Shown: piece after piece, positions 44,661 to 53,591 of the stretch
How the letters are laid out: each line of letters starts with the position of its first letter
How positions within the stretch are numbered: the first letter of the stretch is position 1
Assembly (NCBI RefSeq): GCF_007827795.1
Contig: NZ_VITI01000008.1
Location: 124,001 to 188,000, forward strand
From: Azospirillum brasilense
Lineage (GTDB): Bacteria; Pseudomonadota; Alphaproteobacteria; Azospirillales; Azospirillaceae
Direction of reading: 5' to 3'
DNA length: 64,000 nucleotides
The notes under the pieces: model-generated
Databases searched by the model: none
Seen by the model: the letters and a program-made list of their open reading frames with translations, nothing else
Told to the model about the DNA's origin: nothing
Position numbers and translations under genes: made by a program

Positions 44661-45296
44661 CGCCTTGAAGCGGCTTTCGACGATTGGTGAAGTCGGCCGG
44701 TCTTTCGGCGTATGCGGGAAGATCAGCGCACTAGCGCCAACGTCCGGCTGTCCACGAAAGACGTAATGCGATATGGTTCGGGCCAACAGAGGAAGCGGAG
44801 CACAATGAAATAAGACTTCCGCTAAGGGACGGAAACGCCGCCTATACAGAGAAGAAGAACCGCTGGCAGCGGACCTGCGGAAGGATGAATGAGCGAATTC
44901 ATCGTTGGCCATAGACATGGCTATCCCGCAAAGGAGATTTGAGGTCGGTTGGTGAAAGCCATCCGGCCTTTTCCTTTTGAGCAAAGTCATGAAGCCTCCC
45001 GTATGTCCGGAGACGATACCTCATCCCTGACCGAATGCTACGGGAGCAATCGGACGATCCATGGCATTTAGGGGTAATCTCGCCAAATTGTTAAGGGGCT
45101 TAGCCTTTTTCCCAACTGGCAGCCCCCGTGGTGCGCCATTACGTACTGATGGACCGACGATTGTCGTTGGAGAATCCGGTTACGCCCCGCGCGCATTCGG
45201 CGCAAGGCGGGGGCCGGAGCGATGGTTCGGGCGTTTTCAGACGCGCCCGACATGATCGGGACATCTTTCGGTACACAGGGAGGCAGCGTTCCACCG
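44661..45296. other. Divergent intergenic region without a clear gene
   Basis: A 636-nt gap between the lytic transglycosylase and the ECF sigma gene. It should hold both promoters. Several short open frames occur on both strands but lack ribosome binding sites and plausible protein composition. I found no GGAAC-type ECF promoter, tRNA or strong hairpin here. Confidence 0.45.
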
Positions 45297-46001
45297 ATGG
45301 CGAACCACGTCGCGAGTTCCTTGCGCCGTCCGGCAAGCAGCCCCGCGCCGCTTGACCCCGTCGCCCTCAAGCCGGTGATGGCAAGCCGCCGTGCGGACGA
45401 GGACGAGTTGAACGTTGCGGTCGAAGCCGAGGAGGGCGTCGAAATCGACGATCCGGCCGCCGAGGACGCGGCTCAAACACCCTCGGCACCGCTGGCGCCC
45501 CCCGATCCGGCGATCATCGCGCAGATCGAGGCGGAGATTCCCCGCCTGCGCCGCTTCGCCCGCGCCATGGTGCGGGACGCCACGCTGGCCGACGACCTCG
45601 TTCAGGAATGCCTGGAGCGCGCCCTGTCGCGCCTGCATCTCTGGCGGCCCGGCAGCAATCTGCGCGCCTGGCTCTTCACCATCCTGCGCAACCTGCACAT
45701 CAACGGCATCCGTCGTCGGCAGGCGGTCGTGGACATCGACGGGGAAGGGCAGGCGGCGATCGGCGCCGCCCATGGCGGGCAGTTCGTCCGGCTGGAACTG
45801 CGCGACCTGAAGCGCGCGCTCGGCCTGCTGCCGACCGAACAGCGGGAGGTGGTCCTGCTGATCGGGCTTGAGGGCATTTCCTATGGCGAGGCCGCCGATA
45901 TCCTGGGCATCTCGATCGGCACCGTGAAGTCGCGCCTGTCGCGCGGCCGCCGTGCCCTGCGCCAGCTCATGGAAGGGCACAGCCCGACCGACGACGATTG
46001 A
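45297..46001 (+). CDS. ECF-type RNA polymerase sigma factor
   Basis: A 234-aa sigma factor. Residues about 1-85 are an unusual acidic, proline-rich extension (EAEEGVEIDD, PSAPLAPPDP). Region 2 follows (RLRRFARAMVRDATLADDLVQECLERAL and NLRAWLFTILRNLHIN), then region 4 (LPTEQREVVLLIGLEGISYGEAADILGISIGTVKSRLSRGRRAL). Start choice is open: ATG 45297 follows GGGAGG at 13 nt, but ATG 45222, 45252 and 45380 are also in frame. No anti-sigma gene is adjacent. The DUF1328 gene is the next gene downstream, on the opposite strand, behind an EcfG-like promoter. Confidence 0.88.
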   Translation: MANHVASSLRRPASSPAPLDPVALKPVMASRRADEDELNVAVEAEEGVEIDDPAAEDAAQTPSAPLAPPDPAIIAQIEAEIPRLRRFARAMVRDATLADDLVQECLERALSRLHLWRPGSNLRAWLFTILRNLHINGIRRRQAVVDIDGEGQAAIGAAHGGQFVRLELRDLKRALGLLPTEQREVVLLIGLEGISYGEAADILGISIGTVKSRLSRGRRALRQLMEGHSPTDDD

Positions 46002-46216
46002 CCTGTCCGCATTTCAGGCCGCGTTCCGCATCCGCTCACGGCTGACCGCACAGAGAAACCGGCAACGCTCCGAATGGGGCGTTGCCGGTCAGGTGCGAGG
46101 CTAACATCGAGAGGCTTTGGGGGTAATCGCGAGCCTGACCTTCCGAGACGTGAAAGGCCGGGCAAGGGCGCGCTGCGGGAAACGCCTGCCCGGACGGTTC
46201 CGGGCGGGTGCTGGGT

Positions 46217-46381
46217 CTAGCGGCGCCTGACCAGGCCCAGAATCAAACTCGCCGCGAACAGGATCAGGAAGAGGAAGAACAGGATTTGCGCAATGCCCGA
46301 AGAGGCTGACGCAATTCCTCCGAAACCGAGTGCGCCGGCGATCAGCGCGATCACGAAGAAAACAAGTGCCCAATAGAGCAT
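46217..46381 (-). CDS. DUF1328 (YtjA-type) small membrane protein, 54 aa
   Basis: A 54-aa two-helix membrane protein, [20 protein letters not shown] followed by [20 protein letters not shown] and ending in LGLVRRR. This is the DUF1328 pattern, common in proteobacteria and often stress-induced; its role is unknown. ATG 46381 has GGGAGG 5 nt upstream. A GGAACC-N16-TGTT promoter lies about 100 nt upstream on the same strand, suggesting general stress (EcfG) control. Confidence 0.88.
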   Translation of the reverse strand: MLYWALVFFVIALIAGALGFGGIASASSGIAQILFFLFLILFAASLILGLVRRR

Positions 46382-46710
46382 CCTAACCTCCCTCGCTCGG
46401 TCCGAAGCGCATTACGGCTCGTCCGGCGCGCAGTCTGTTGAACGTCCTACTCTGTGAAGAGCGTGTCAGTATTGTGCAGAACACGCCTTCGCTCTGAAAG
46501 GTTCCCGGACCCCGCTCCAGTAAAGAGCTTTTTTTGGGTAGGGTCGGTCCCAAAAGGAGGAGGGGCATCCCGATAACGCTGGCTTGACCGCAACAACGGT
46601 CGACGAGCGCTGTTGTCGGGTCGCCAGCCTGCTCGGTTCCGGCCGGGCGGGCGAAAAGGCGCAGCGCCGCTGCCGCGGTGCGAGACGCCGTATCGAGAGA
46701 AGAGGATGCC
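46382..46710. other. Divergent intergenic region, DUF1328 / secreted protein
   Basis: A 329-nt gap. Apart from the EcfG-like promoter on the minus strand it contains a purine-rich AAAGGAGGAGG stretch (about 46552-46562) with no open frame behind it, and AGAGAAGAGGA as the ribosome binding site of the gene at 46711. No tRNA or strong hairpin seen. Confidence 0.4.
46480..46505 (-). promoter_or_regulatory. EcfG-type (general stress) promoter of the DUF1328 gene
   Basis: On the minus strand GGAACC (46505-46500) is followed after 16 nt by TGTT (46483-46480). The alphaproteobacterial EcfG consensus is GGAAC(C)-N16/17-(C)GTT. Transcription would start about 90 nt before the DUF1328 ATG. Match is good but the distance and single base difference leave some doubt. 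Confidence 0.5.
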
Positions 46711-47364
46711 ATGAACGCCAAACTGTCCCTCGCCGTTCTCGCCGCGACCCTTGCGGCCGCTCCCGCCGCGATGGCCCAGACCTATCAGAACAACGCGCCG
46801 CAGGTTCCCTACGAGCGCTCCAGCCCCTCGGGCCTGCCGACCACCAGCCCGCAGGTGGAAAGCCTGCCCGGCGAGCGGGCCGACCCGTGGAGCGACCGGA
46901 CCCAGAACCGGATGCCGGACGGCCGCATGCCCGACCGTGTGACCAGCGGCACCGCCGAGTCCACCGTTGGGTCCGGCGCCGCAGGCACCTACGGCAGCAC
47001 CGGCACCTATGGGGCGCCCGGCACCTATGGTTCGACCGGGAACATGAACAACAGCATGCCGAACAGCGGCGCCATGGGGACCACCGGCTCGGCCACCGGC
47101 ACCATGCCCAACACCATGCAGGGCAACCGGCAGGTCATCATGAACGTCGATCCCAACACCACCCAGCGCGCCGAGCGCGGCCAGAACCGCAAGGAGCTGA
47201 TGCAGACCTCGCTGCTGAATTACTTCAGCGCCGCCGGCTTCACCTCGGTCCGCGACTTCCGCAAGCAGGGTGAGAACTACGTGGCGGAGGCTCAGTCGGC
47301 CAACGGCACCTGGAGCACCGTGCTGCTCGATGCCAAGACCGGCACGATCTCCGAAATCCGCTGA
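46711..47364 (+). CDS. Secreted repeat-rich protein, 217 aa
   Basis: A signal peptide (MNAKLSLAVLAATLAAAPAAMA-Q) precedes a low-complexity, Gly/Thr/Asn/Ser-rich middle (about 75-145) with tandem GTYGSTG/GTYGAPG units and NTM/MPN segments. The C-terminal ~60 residues (LLNYFSAAGFTSVRDFRKQGENYVAEAQSANGTWSTVLLDAKTG) form a small alpha/beta unit reminiscent of PepSY/BON-like periplasmic domains. ATG 46711 follows AGAGGA. It faces the yjbH-like gene, 18 nt between stops. Function unknown. Confidence 0.75.
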   Translation: MNAKLSLAVLAATLAAAPAAMAQTYQNNAPQVPYERSSPSGLPTTSPQVESLPGERADPWSDRTQNRMPDGRMPDRVTSGTAESTVGSGAAGTYGSTGTYGAPGTYGSTGNMNNSMPNSGAMGTTGSATGTMPNTMQGNRQVIMNVDPNTTQRAERGQNRKELMQTSLLNYFSAAGFTSVRDFRKQGENYVAEAQSANGTWSTVLLDAKTGTISEIR

Positions 47365-47382
47365 TCATCGGTCCGCCGCGGC

Positions 47383-49458
47383 TCACTCCATCAGCCTCGG
47401 CCATGATCCGGTCAGGTGGCCGTAACCCGCCGTGACCGACGCGTCGTACAGGGGCAATGGCTGGCGCAGCCGTTGCCCCGCGTCGCGGCCGAGGGTGCGC
47501 ACCGCGGTCCCCAGCCGTCCGTCCGGCGGCCAGGAGCCGCCGGGATTCAAGGGCATCGTCAGCGCGATGCCTTGATCCAGCCGCCCACCGTAGCGGCTTT
47601 GCGCGCCCTCCGGCCCCTCGGTCCAGGTGATCTGGGCGGACAGGCGGATGCCGCCGTCGAAGGCGCGCATCAGCTCGACCGTGCCGCCCCAATCGCCGCC
47701 GAGATAGCGGCCCAGCCGCAGCACACCTGTGGTGGCGGCCCCCGGTGCTTCCCAATAGAGGCTGGCGTGGCCGGTGTTCCGCCCGCTTTCCGGGGCAAGG
47801 CGCAGCACGTCGTCGGGCGGACGCTTCCAGACGCGGTTGAGGTCGAGCCCGAGCACCCAGCGCGCCGTCAGGGGGCGGTACAGCGCCTCCGCTCCCACAC
47901 CACCGAACATCTCCTCGAAATGGCCGACGGACAGGCGCGTGCTCCAACTCGCGGAGGGCGCGGCCAGCCACGCGGCGTACAGCCGCTCGACCGCGGCAAT
48001 GCGGTCGGCGTAGCGCGGCAGGTCGCTGCGCACCGGCTCCGCCGCCGGGATGGCGTTGGTGTCGAGGAGGTGGAGGTTGTGGCTGACGTTCAACCGCAGC
48101 CCGCCGCTGAGAACCAGCCCGCGCAGCGGTTCCCCCGTCAGCACCGCGTCGCCATAGGTCCGCTGCACCAGCGGCGCGCTCTGTTCGAACAGACTGGCTT
48201 CGACGGTTGGAACGACGGTCAGGGTCAAGGGCGCCGACCAGTCCGGCGGAGGGCCGGCAGAGCGGTCCACGCGGGCTGTTCGCCAGATCTCCTCGGGACT
48301 GCCGCGCTTGCCGGCCGCCCGCTCCACGGCGCGGCGCGTCAGGGTGACGGCGGTGCCGTCCAGCCCGGCGCTGCCGGTGACGACGGTCAGCCATTCGACC
48401 TCCGGCGGCGCCCCGTCGGCCAGCAGGCGCGCGGCGCGCCCAACCTCCCGCGCCAGCGGAGCGGTCCCGGCGCCCGCCGGGTCCAGCCAAAGGGTGGCGT
48501 GGTCACCGTCGATCAGCGCGGCGCGGGCGGGCAGCCGGTGAAGCCGGGCCAAGGCCGCGATGTCCGGTGCGGGTAGGGCGGCGTCCGGCGAGGCGGGACG
48601 GGCGCCGACCGCGGGTGGCGGCGTGCGTGGTCTGATGTCGGCCACGTCCCGCGGGTCGAAGCGGGCGGCGAGGCGCAGCATGGCGCGCGATCCCTGTTCG
48701 ACGCCGGCACCCAGCTCCAGCCAGTTCCAGGGTCGGTAGGCCAGGCCGGCGTTCAGCGGCAGGCCGGGCCGGAAGCTCGGGTCGTCCTGCTGCTGGGCGC
48801 GGAAACTGTCGGCGCTGTACTCCAGCTTGACGCTGAGCCCGTCCAGCGGCGTGTGCCACTCGACGCCGCCGAACAGGGCGGCGCGCTCTCCCGTGAACCA
48901 CGCCTCCGGCCCGCGGGACGACTCCTTCGCCGGGTCGCGGTCGCGCTTGAAGCGCCCGCCGAGGAAGCGCAGCGGGTTGCGGATATGCCCGTAGTCGCCG
49001 AGCCCGCCCCAGCCGATCCCCAGGCTGACATCGACGTCCCACCAGCGGCGCGAGGCGACCAGATACTCCCCCGCGAAGCGGCCCTTGCCCGGCAGGTCCA
49101 GCCCGCCGCCGGTGACGTCCCGCCCGCCGACCGCCAGCGCCGGCCACCACGGCCCCTCGCGCAGCAGGCGCAACTTGGCGTCCACCCCCGGCTCGCTGAG
49201 ACCGTGCCAGCTCGGGTAGCTGCTGTCGCGCAGCGTGACTTCCAGGCTCGGCAGAAGCTGAGCCCCGGCGAAGACGTGACGGTGCAGGCCACCGAGAGCG
49301 GTCAGTCCGGCGGTGACGGTGCCGTCGGGCAGGGCGCGTGCCGTCGGCGTCTGAATCAGCCCGGCGGTCCCCCAGTCGGATAGGGTCGCCTCAAGCCCCT
49401 CCGCCCGAGCGGGCAGGGCGGCAAAGGACAGCGCCAGGACAAGGAGAACGCGGTTCAC
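47383..49458 (-). CDS. YjbH-family outer-membrane exopolysaccharide protein
   Basis: A 691-aa exported beta-rich protein. A signal peptide (NRVLLVLALSFAALPARAEG) precedes the YjbH domain: WGTAGLIQTPTARALPDG, GGLHRHVFAGAQLLPSLEVTLRDSSY, DVDVSLGIGWGGLGDYGHIRNP and the C-terminal strands ending GYGHLTGSWPRLME. YjbH/GfcD proteins act with YjbE-G in polysaccharide export or capsule assembly. Those partners are absent here. Start GTG 49458; the ATG just upstream is out of frame. Confidence 0.85.
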   Translation of the reverse strand: MNRVLLVLALSFAALPARAEGLEATLSDWGTAGLIQTPTARALPDGTVTAGLTALGGLHRHVFAGAQLLPSLEVTLRDSSYPSWHGLSEPGVDAKLRLLREGPWWPALAVGGRDVTGGGLDLPGKGRFAGEYLVASRRWWDVDVSLGIGWGGLGDYGHIRNPLRFLGGRFKRDRDPAKESSRGPEAWFTGERAALFGGVEWHTPLDGLSVKLEYSADSFRAQQQDDPSFRPGLPLNAGLAYRPWNWLELGAGVEQGSRAMLRLAARFDPRDVADIRPRTPPPAVGARPASPDAALPAPDIAALARLHRLPARAALIDGDHATLWLDPAGAGTAPLAREVGRAARLLADGAPPEVEWLTVVTGSAGLDGTAVTLTRRAVERAAGKRGSPEEIWRTARVDRSAGPPPDWSAPLTLTVVPTVEASLFEQSAPLVQRTYGDAVLTGEPLRGLVLSGGLRLNVSHNLHLLDTNAIPAAEPVRSDLPRYADRIAAVERLYAAWLAAPSASWSTRLSVGHFEEMFGGVGAEALYRPLTARWVLGLDLNRVWKRPPDDVLRLAPESGRNTGHASLYWEAPGAATTGVLRLGRYLGGDWGGTVELMRAFDGGIRLSAQITWTEGPEGAQSRYGGRLDQGIALTMPLNPGGSWPPDGRLGTAVRTLGRDAGQRLRQPLPLYDASVTAGYGHLTGSWPRLME

Positions 49459-49528
49459 GCCATGGTGGTGATGGTCGGGGAAAGTTCCCGATCCATGGCA
49501 TTTTCATGCGTATGAATGCAACCCCTAT

Positions 49529-49551
49529 CCCTCGCCCCTTCGGGGAGAGGG
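49529..49551. repeat. GC-rich palindrome (CCCTCGCCCC type)
   Basis: A 10-bp inverted repeat with one mismatch (49529-49538 with 49542-49551) and loop TTC. It lies upstream of the YjbH gene and downstream of the GcvR-like gene and belongs to the same palindrome type as elsewhere in the window. Confidence 0.55.
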
Positions 49552-49577
49552 GAGACGCGGGGTGAGCGAATGGACCG

Positions 49578-50102
49578 TTACAGCGGTTCGGCGGTGCAGG
49601 TCAGCCCCATTGTTTCCGCGGTGTTGGCAATGGCGGACAGGCAGGTGCCGGCGCGCTCCGGCGGGATCGAAACGGCGAAGCGGATGGTGTAATGACCTCC
49701 CTCCCGCTCCGGCAGGGTCTGGGCGTCCAGACGGACGATGTTCGCCTCGAACTGCGTGAAGATCTCCGACAGGCGCGCGATCAGGCCGGGCTGATCGCCG
49801 CCCGACACCTCAACGCGGTGGGTGATGCGGGCCAGCGGGCCGGGGTTGGGGTCGAAGTCGAAGGGCGTAACCTTGATCTGCGCGCCCGCCAACTCCGGAA
49901 GGCTGGCCAGCCCTTCCTGCACCTCCCCGACGGGGACACCGTCCGGCAGTTCGCAGACCGCCGAGAACTCCGCCCCGGACCCCATCACCGCGAAGGTCGC
50001 GTCGCGCAGGTTGGCGCCCAGCCCGAACAGATGGCCGGTGACCGCCGAGACGAGGCCGACGCGGTCGGGGCAGAAGGTCGAAACCAGCGCGAGGGACGAC
50101 AC
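49578..50102 (-). CDS. GcvR-like protein with two ACT domains
   Basis: A 174-aa protein made of two ACT domains (about 4-75 and 95-170), with LVSTFCPDRVGLVSAVTGHLFGLGANL and VSGGDQPGLIARLSEIFTQFEANIVRL as the ligand-loop segments. ACT pairs of this size resemble GcvR, which modulates glycine-cleavage control, and similar amino-acid-sensing proteins; the exact ligand is unknown. The start is GTG 50102, with GGAGG about 7 nt upstream. tldD lies 44 nt upstream on the same strand, so co-transcription is possible. Confidence 0.75.
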   Translation of the reverse strand: MSSLALVSTFCPDRVGLVSAVTGHLFGLGANLRDATFAVMGSGAEFSAVCELPDGVPVGEVQEGLASLPELAGAQIKVTPFDFDPNPGPLARITHRVEVSGGDQPGLIARLSEIFTQFEANIVRLDAQTLPEREGGHYTIRFAVSIPPERAGTCLSAIANTAETMGLTCTAEPL

Positions 50103-50146
50103 GGCGAGAACCTCCGAATTGCAGCAACGGGAAACGGCGGCGGCGA

Positions 50147-51580
50147 TCAGGCCGCCGTGCCGCCCACGGTCAGGCCGTCTAGGCGCAGGGTCGGCTGGCC
50201 GACGCCCACGGGCACGCCCTGGCCGTCCTTGCCGCAGGTGCCGACGCCGGGGTCCAGCTTGGTGTCGTTGCCGATCATCGACACACGGGTCAGGCTGTCC
50301 GGGCCGTTGCCGATCAGGGTGGCGCCCTTCACCGCCGGACCGAGCTTGCCGTCTTCGATCAGATAGGCCTCGTTGGCGGAGAAGACGAACTTGCCGCTGG
50401 TGATGTCAACCTGACCGCCGCCGAAGTTCTTGGCGTAGAGGCCTTTCTTGACCGACTTGATGATCTCCTCCGGCTCGTAGGCGCCGGGGCGCATCACGGT
50501 GTTGGTCATGCGCGGCATGGGATGGCAGGCGAAGCTCTGACGGCGTCCGTTGCCAGTCGGGCGCATCCCCATCAGCCGGGCGTTCATGCGGTCCTGCATG
50601 TAACCGACCAGGATGCCGTCCTCGATCAGCGTGGTGCACTGGCCGGGGGTGCCCTCGTCGTCCACGGTGATCGAGCCGCGGCTGTTCTCGATGGTACCGT
50701 CATCCACGATGGTCACGCCGGGAGCGGCGATGCGCTGGCCCATCAGCCCGGCGAAGGCCGAGGTCTTCTTGCGGTTGAAGTCGCCCTCCAGCCCGTGGCC
50801 GATGGCCTCGTGCAGCAGGATGCCCGGCCAGCCGTTGCCGAGCACGACGGTCATCTCGCCAGCCGGGGCCGGGACGGAGGACAGGTTGACGAGCGCCGAG
50901 CGCAGCGCCTCGTCCACGAAGGCCCGCCACGTCTCCGGCTGCATGTAGTGGTCGTAGGTGACGCGCCCGCCGCCGCCGTAGCCGCCCGTTTCCATGCGGT
51001 CGCCCTCGGCCACCACGACGGAGACGTTCAGCCGGACCAGCGGCCGCAGGTCGGCCACGCGCACGCCGTCGGCGCGGATGATCTGCACCGCCTGCCATTC
51101 GCCGCTGATCGAGCAGGAAACCTGCCGCACCCGCGGGTCCTTGGCGCGGGCGTAGGCATCGATCTCCGCCAGCAGTTTCACCTTCGCCTCGAAGGGGACC
51201 AGGGGCAGGGGGTTGTCCGGGATGTAGAGCGCGCGGTTGGTGCCGGCGGGCGGCTCGGCGAAGGTGCCGGCGTGCCCGGCCTGGACGGCGCGCACCGTCG
51301 CGGCGGCGCGGCGGATGGCGTCCTCCGACAGGCTGGAGGCGTGGGCGAAGCCGGTCGCCTCGTCGGCGATGGCGCGCAGGCCGAATCCCTGGGTGGTGTC
51401 GAAGCTGGCCGCCTTCAGCTTGCCGTCGTCCCAGCCCAGCGATTCGCTCTGCGCATATTCCAGATACAGTTCGCCGTCGTCCGCCCCCCGCAGCGCGTCG
51501 GCCACCACCCCCTCGACACGGGAACGGTCCAGGCCGGCGCGGTTGAAGAACAAATCGTCGGTGACGGCAAGCGCGCTCAT
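50147..51580 (-). CDS. tldD: Metalloprotease TldD
   Basis: TldD with TldE forms a heterodimeric protease that cleaves unfolded peptides and matures some microcins. The 477-aa length is typical. The metal-binding motif is HEAIGHGLEGDFN (HExxxH). Other conserved parts are SITVDDEGTPGQCTTLIEDGILVGYMQDR and MTNTVMRPGAYEPEEII. tldE is not adjacent. ATG 51580 follows GGAGT. It is divergent from the DUF3422 gene. Confidence 0.94.
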   Translation of the reverse strand: MSALAVTDDLFFNRAGLDRSRVEGVVADALRGADDGELYLEYAQSESLGWDDGKLKAASFDTTQGFGLRAIADEATGFAHASSLSEDAIRRAAATVRAVQAGHAGTFAEPPAGTNRALYIPDNPLPLVPFEAKVKLLAEIDAYARAKDPRVRQVSCSISGEWQAVQIIRADGVRVADLRPLVRLNVSVVVAEGDRMETGGYGGGGRVTYDHYMQPETWRAFVDEALRSALVNLSSVPAPAGEMTVVLGNGWPGILLHEAIGHGLEGDFNRKKTSAFAGLMGQRIAAPGVTIVDDGTIENSRGSITVDDEGTPGQCTTLIEDGILVGYMQDRMNARLMGMRPTGNGRRQSFACHPMPRMTNTVMRPGAYEPEEIIKSVKKGLYAKNFGGGQVDITSGKFVFSANEAYLIEDGKLGPAVKGATLIGNGPDSLTRVSMIGNDTKLDPGVGTCGKDGQGVPVGVGQPTLRLDGLTVGGTAA

Positions 51581-51749
51581 GGGGACTCCGGGCTATCGGT
51601 CTATCGTAGGACAACGATGCGGCACCGGCGCTCTCGCACCCGCAACCGCGATGTGGTCTAAGATCAGACATATAGTGTGGCGACGGGCGGCCCATCCGGC
51701 AAGGCTCGTCGTCTTTGGGCGGAAGGGGCTTGGAAGGGGAATGGCCGCG

Positions 51750-53108
51750 ATGACCGACGACGCGCTGGCGATGGGCCGCACCGGCAACGGAGACGCGCGC
51801 TCCCTCGCCTATCCCCTGAAGAACCACGCCCTGCGCGTGACGCTGACCAACGAGGTGCACACCCGTCCGCCGGAGGTGCTGTCCACCCCGGTGCGCGCCA
51901 CCATGCTGGCGATGCTGTCGGGGGAGGGCGCGTCGGAGGCCGACCGGCTGCATCTGGAGAAGCTGTGCGACTGGGCCGGCGTGCCGCGCCCGCCCGCCGG
52001 GGCCACCCATTACAGCGGCTCCTTCGGCAGCTTCCGCCTGAAGTGGGAGCGGCACACCGAATTCTCCACCTGGACCGTCTTCCGTCCCGGCGCCGCGTCC
52101 CCGGCGGGCGTGCTGGTCGATCCCTTCCTGGAACCGGCGCTGAACGCGGTGCCCAAGGAGTGGCTGGCCGGGTTGCCGGGCGAATTGATGGTCGGCGTGC
52201 ATGTTGCCGTGCTCGACGCCGAATCGCCGGAGCCCTCGGCCAACATGCTGGCGGCGATGTTCGGCGCGCCGAGCTACATCGGGACGCGAATCTCCGGGCG
52301 GGCGGCGACGGCCTGGACCGACTTCCGCATCCATGGCGACGGCTTCTCGCGCATCCTGATCGCCGACCACGCGATGACCGCCAACCAGGCCGGCCGCGTC
52401 GTGCAGCGCCTGCTGGAGATCGAGACCTACCGGGTGATGGCGCTGCTGGCCTTGCCGGTGGCGCGCGGCGTGCTGCCGCGCATCGGCCCGATCGAGGCCG
52501 ATCTGGCCGACCTGACCACCCGCATCGCCACCCTGCGCGGCCTGGACGACGAACGGGAACTGCTGGACCGGCTGACCCTGCTGGCCGCCCAGACCGAGCA
52601 GATCGCGGCGGAAACCGCCTACCGCTTCGGCGCGGCGCGCGCTTACTACAACCTCGTGGAAAAGCGCATCGTCGAGCTGCGCGAGATCCGCATCGAGGGC
52701 CTGCCCACGGTGGGCGAGTTCATGGACCGGCGCCTCGCCCCGGCGATCCGCACCTGCGAGGCGGTGGAATCGCGCCTGCAGGCGCTGTCCCAGCGCGTGG
52801 CCCGCGCCAGCGACCTGCTGCGCACCCGCGTGGAGATCGCCGTGGAGGGGCAGAATGCCGAGCTTCTCCTCTCCATGGACAAGCGGGCGCAGTTGCAGCT
52901 CCGCCTGCAGGAGACGGTGGAGGGGCTGTCGGTGGTGGCGATCAGCTATTACCTCGTCGGCATCGTCGGCTACGCGGCCAAGGGCGTGAAGGGACTCGGC
53001 ATGAAGGTCGATCCCGACCTGCTCGTCGGGCTGATGATTCCCATCGTCATCGCCTTCGTCTGGTCCGGCGTGCGCCGAATCCGCAAGGTCATCACCAGCG
53101 GGCACTGA
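51750..53108 (+). CDS. DUF3422 family membrane-anchored protein
   Basis: A 452-aa protein of alphaproteobacterial DUF3422: PLKNHALRVTLTNEVHTRPPEV, THYSGSFGSFRLKWERHTEFSTWTVF and ADHAMTANQAGRVVQRLLEIETYRVMALLALPVA. A long helical region (about 235-370) and two C-terminal membrane helices (about 390-445) follow. Function is unknown; CorA-like topology has been suggested for similar proteins. ATG 51750 follows GGAAGGGG at 9 nt; ATG 51741 touches that site. A 483-nt gap separates it from the cox genes. Confidence 0.85.
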   Translation: MTDDALAMGRTGNGDARSLAYPLKNHALRVTLTNEVHTRPPEVLSTPVRATMLAMLSGEGASEADRLHLEKLCDWAGVPRPPAGATHYSGSFGSFRLKWERHTEFSTWTVFRPGAASPAGVLVDPFLEPALNAVPKEWLAGLPGELMVGVHVAVLDAESPEPSANMLAAMFGAPSYIGTRISGRAATAWTDFRIHGDGFSRILIADHAMTANQAGRVVQRLLEIETYRVMALLALPVARGVLPRIGPIEADLADLTTRIATLRGLDDERELLDRLTLLAAQTEQIAAETAYRFGAARAYYNLVEKRIVELREIRIEGLPTVGEFMDRRLAPAIRTCEAVESRLQALSQRVARASDLLRTRVEIAVEGQNAELLLSMDKRAQLQLRLQETVEGLSVVAISYYLVGIVGYAAKGVKGLGMKVDPDLLVGLMIPIVIAFVWSGVRRIRKVITSGH

Positions 53109-53591
53109 CGGCCGCGGAGCTTTTCGGATCTAACACGGTGGAGGGATACCGCAGCGCGGACGGCGACCGGACGGCGCCGCCTGCGGAAGGTCCCTTGCGT
53201 CCCGCGTCCCAGGCGTGCAAGCCTAAAAACTTGATTTTCCGAGACAATTCGCTGTACGATCAAACTGCGACAGCTTGTCGCAGTGCGAAGCCGATACGGA
53301 AGCTCAACTTCTGTTCTGCTGTGGGCTTGAAACCGGCATTGCGCCTATGTCCTTCGTGTAGGGACGCCTGACTTGTACCCAAGCGCAGTGCAGGGTTAAG
53401 CTCGCGCTGCGGGGACCGTGCCACCCACGAACGGCACGATCCCTGCATAGACCGGCACCGTCGCAACGCCCGGACGCGCAACCGCCCGACAGGGGTGGAA
53501 CGCACCAGGGAAACAGGGGCGAAGGCGGGTCCGGCGGGAAGGGACGACCGCCGTCCGCGACCGTGGGCGGCGGGCAACGAAGAGGGTGGGG
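53109..53591. other. Regulatory gap upstream of the cox cluster
   Basis: A 483-nt region with no convincing gene. It holds a perfect 9-bp inverted repeat with GCGAC-N5-GTCGC spacing (53264-53284) and should carry the cox promoter. TTGAT occurs at 53231 without a matching ATCAA half-site. The rest shows nothing specific. Confidence 0.5.
53264..53284. promoter_or_regulatory. Putative RegA/PrrA/ActR-type binding site
   Basis: Perfect inverted repeat ACTGCGACA-GCT-TGTCGCAGT (53264-53272 with 53276-53284). Its centre reads GCGAC-N5-GTCGC, matching the redox regulator RegA/PrrA/ActR consensus GCGNC-Nx-GNCGC. It lies about 310 nt before coxB. Other regulators with palindromic sites could also use it. 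Confidence 0.45.

Noticed and set aside
44660..44990. N-terminal extension of the lytic transglycosylase
   Set aside because: The added ~110 residues lack a signal peptide and look non-coding, whereas GTG 44660 begins a standard signal peptide.
45061..45255. 64-aa frame upstream of the ECF sigma gene
   Set aside because: No ribosome binding site, Arg/Pro-rich composition, and it overlaps other random frames.
53231..53250. FNR/FixK box upstream of coxB
   Set aside because: Only a TTGAT half-site is present; the expected ATCAA at 4-nt spacing is missing.
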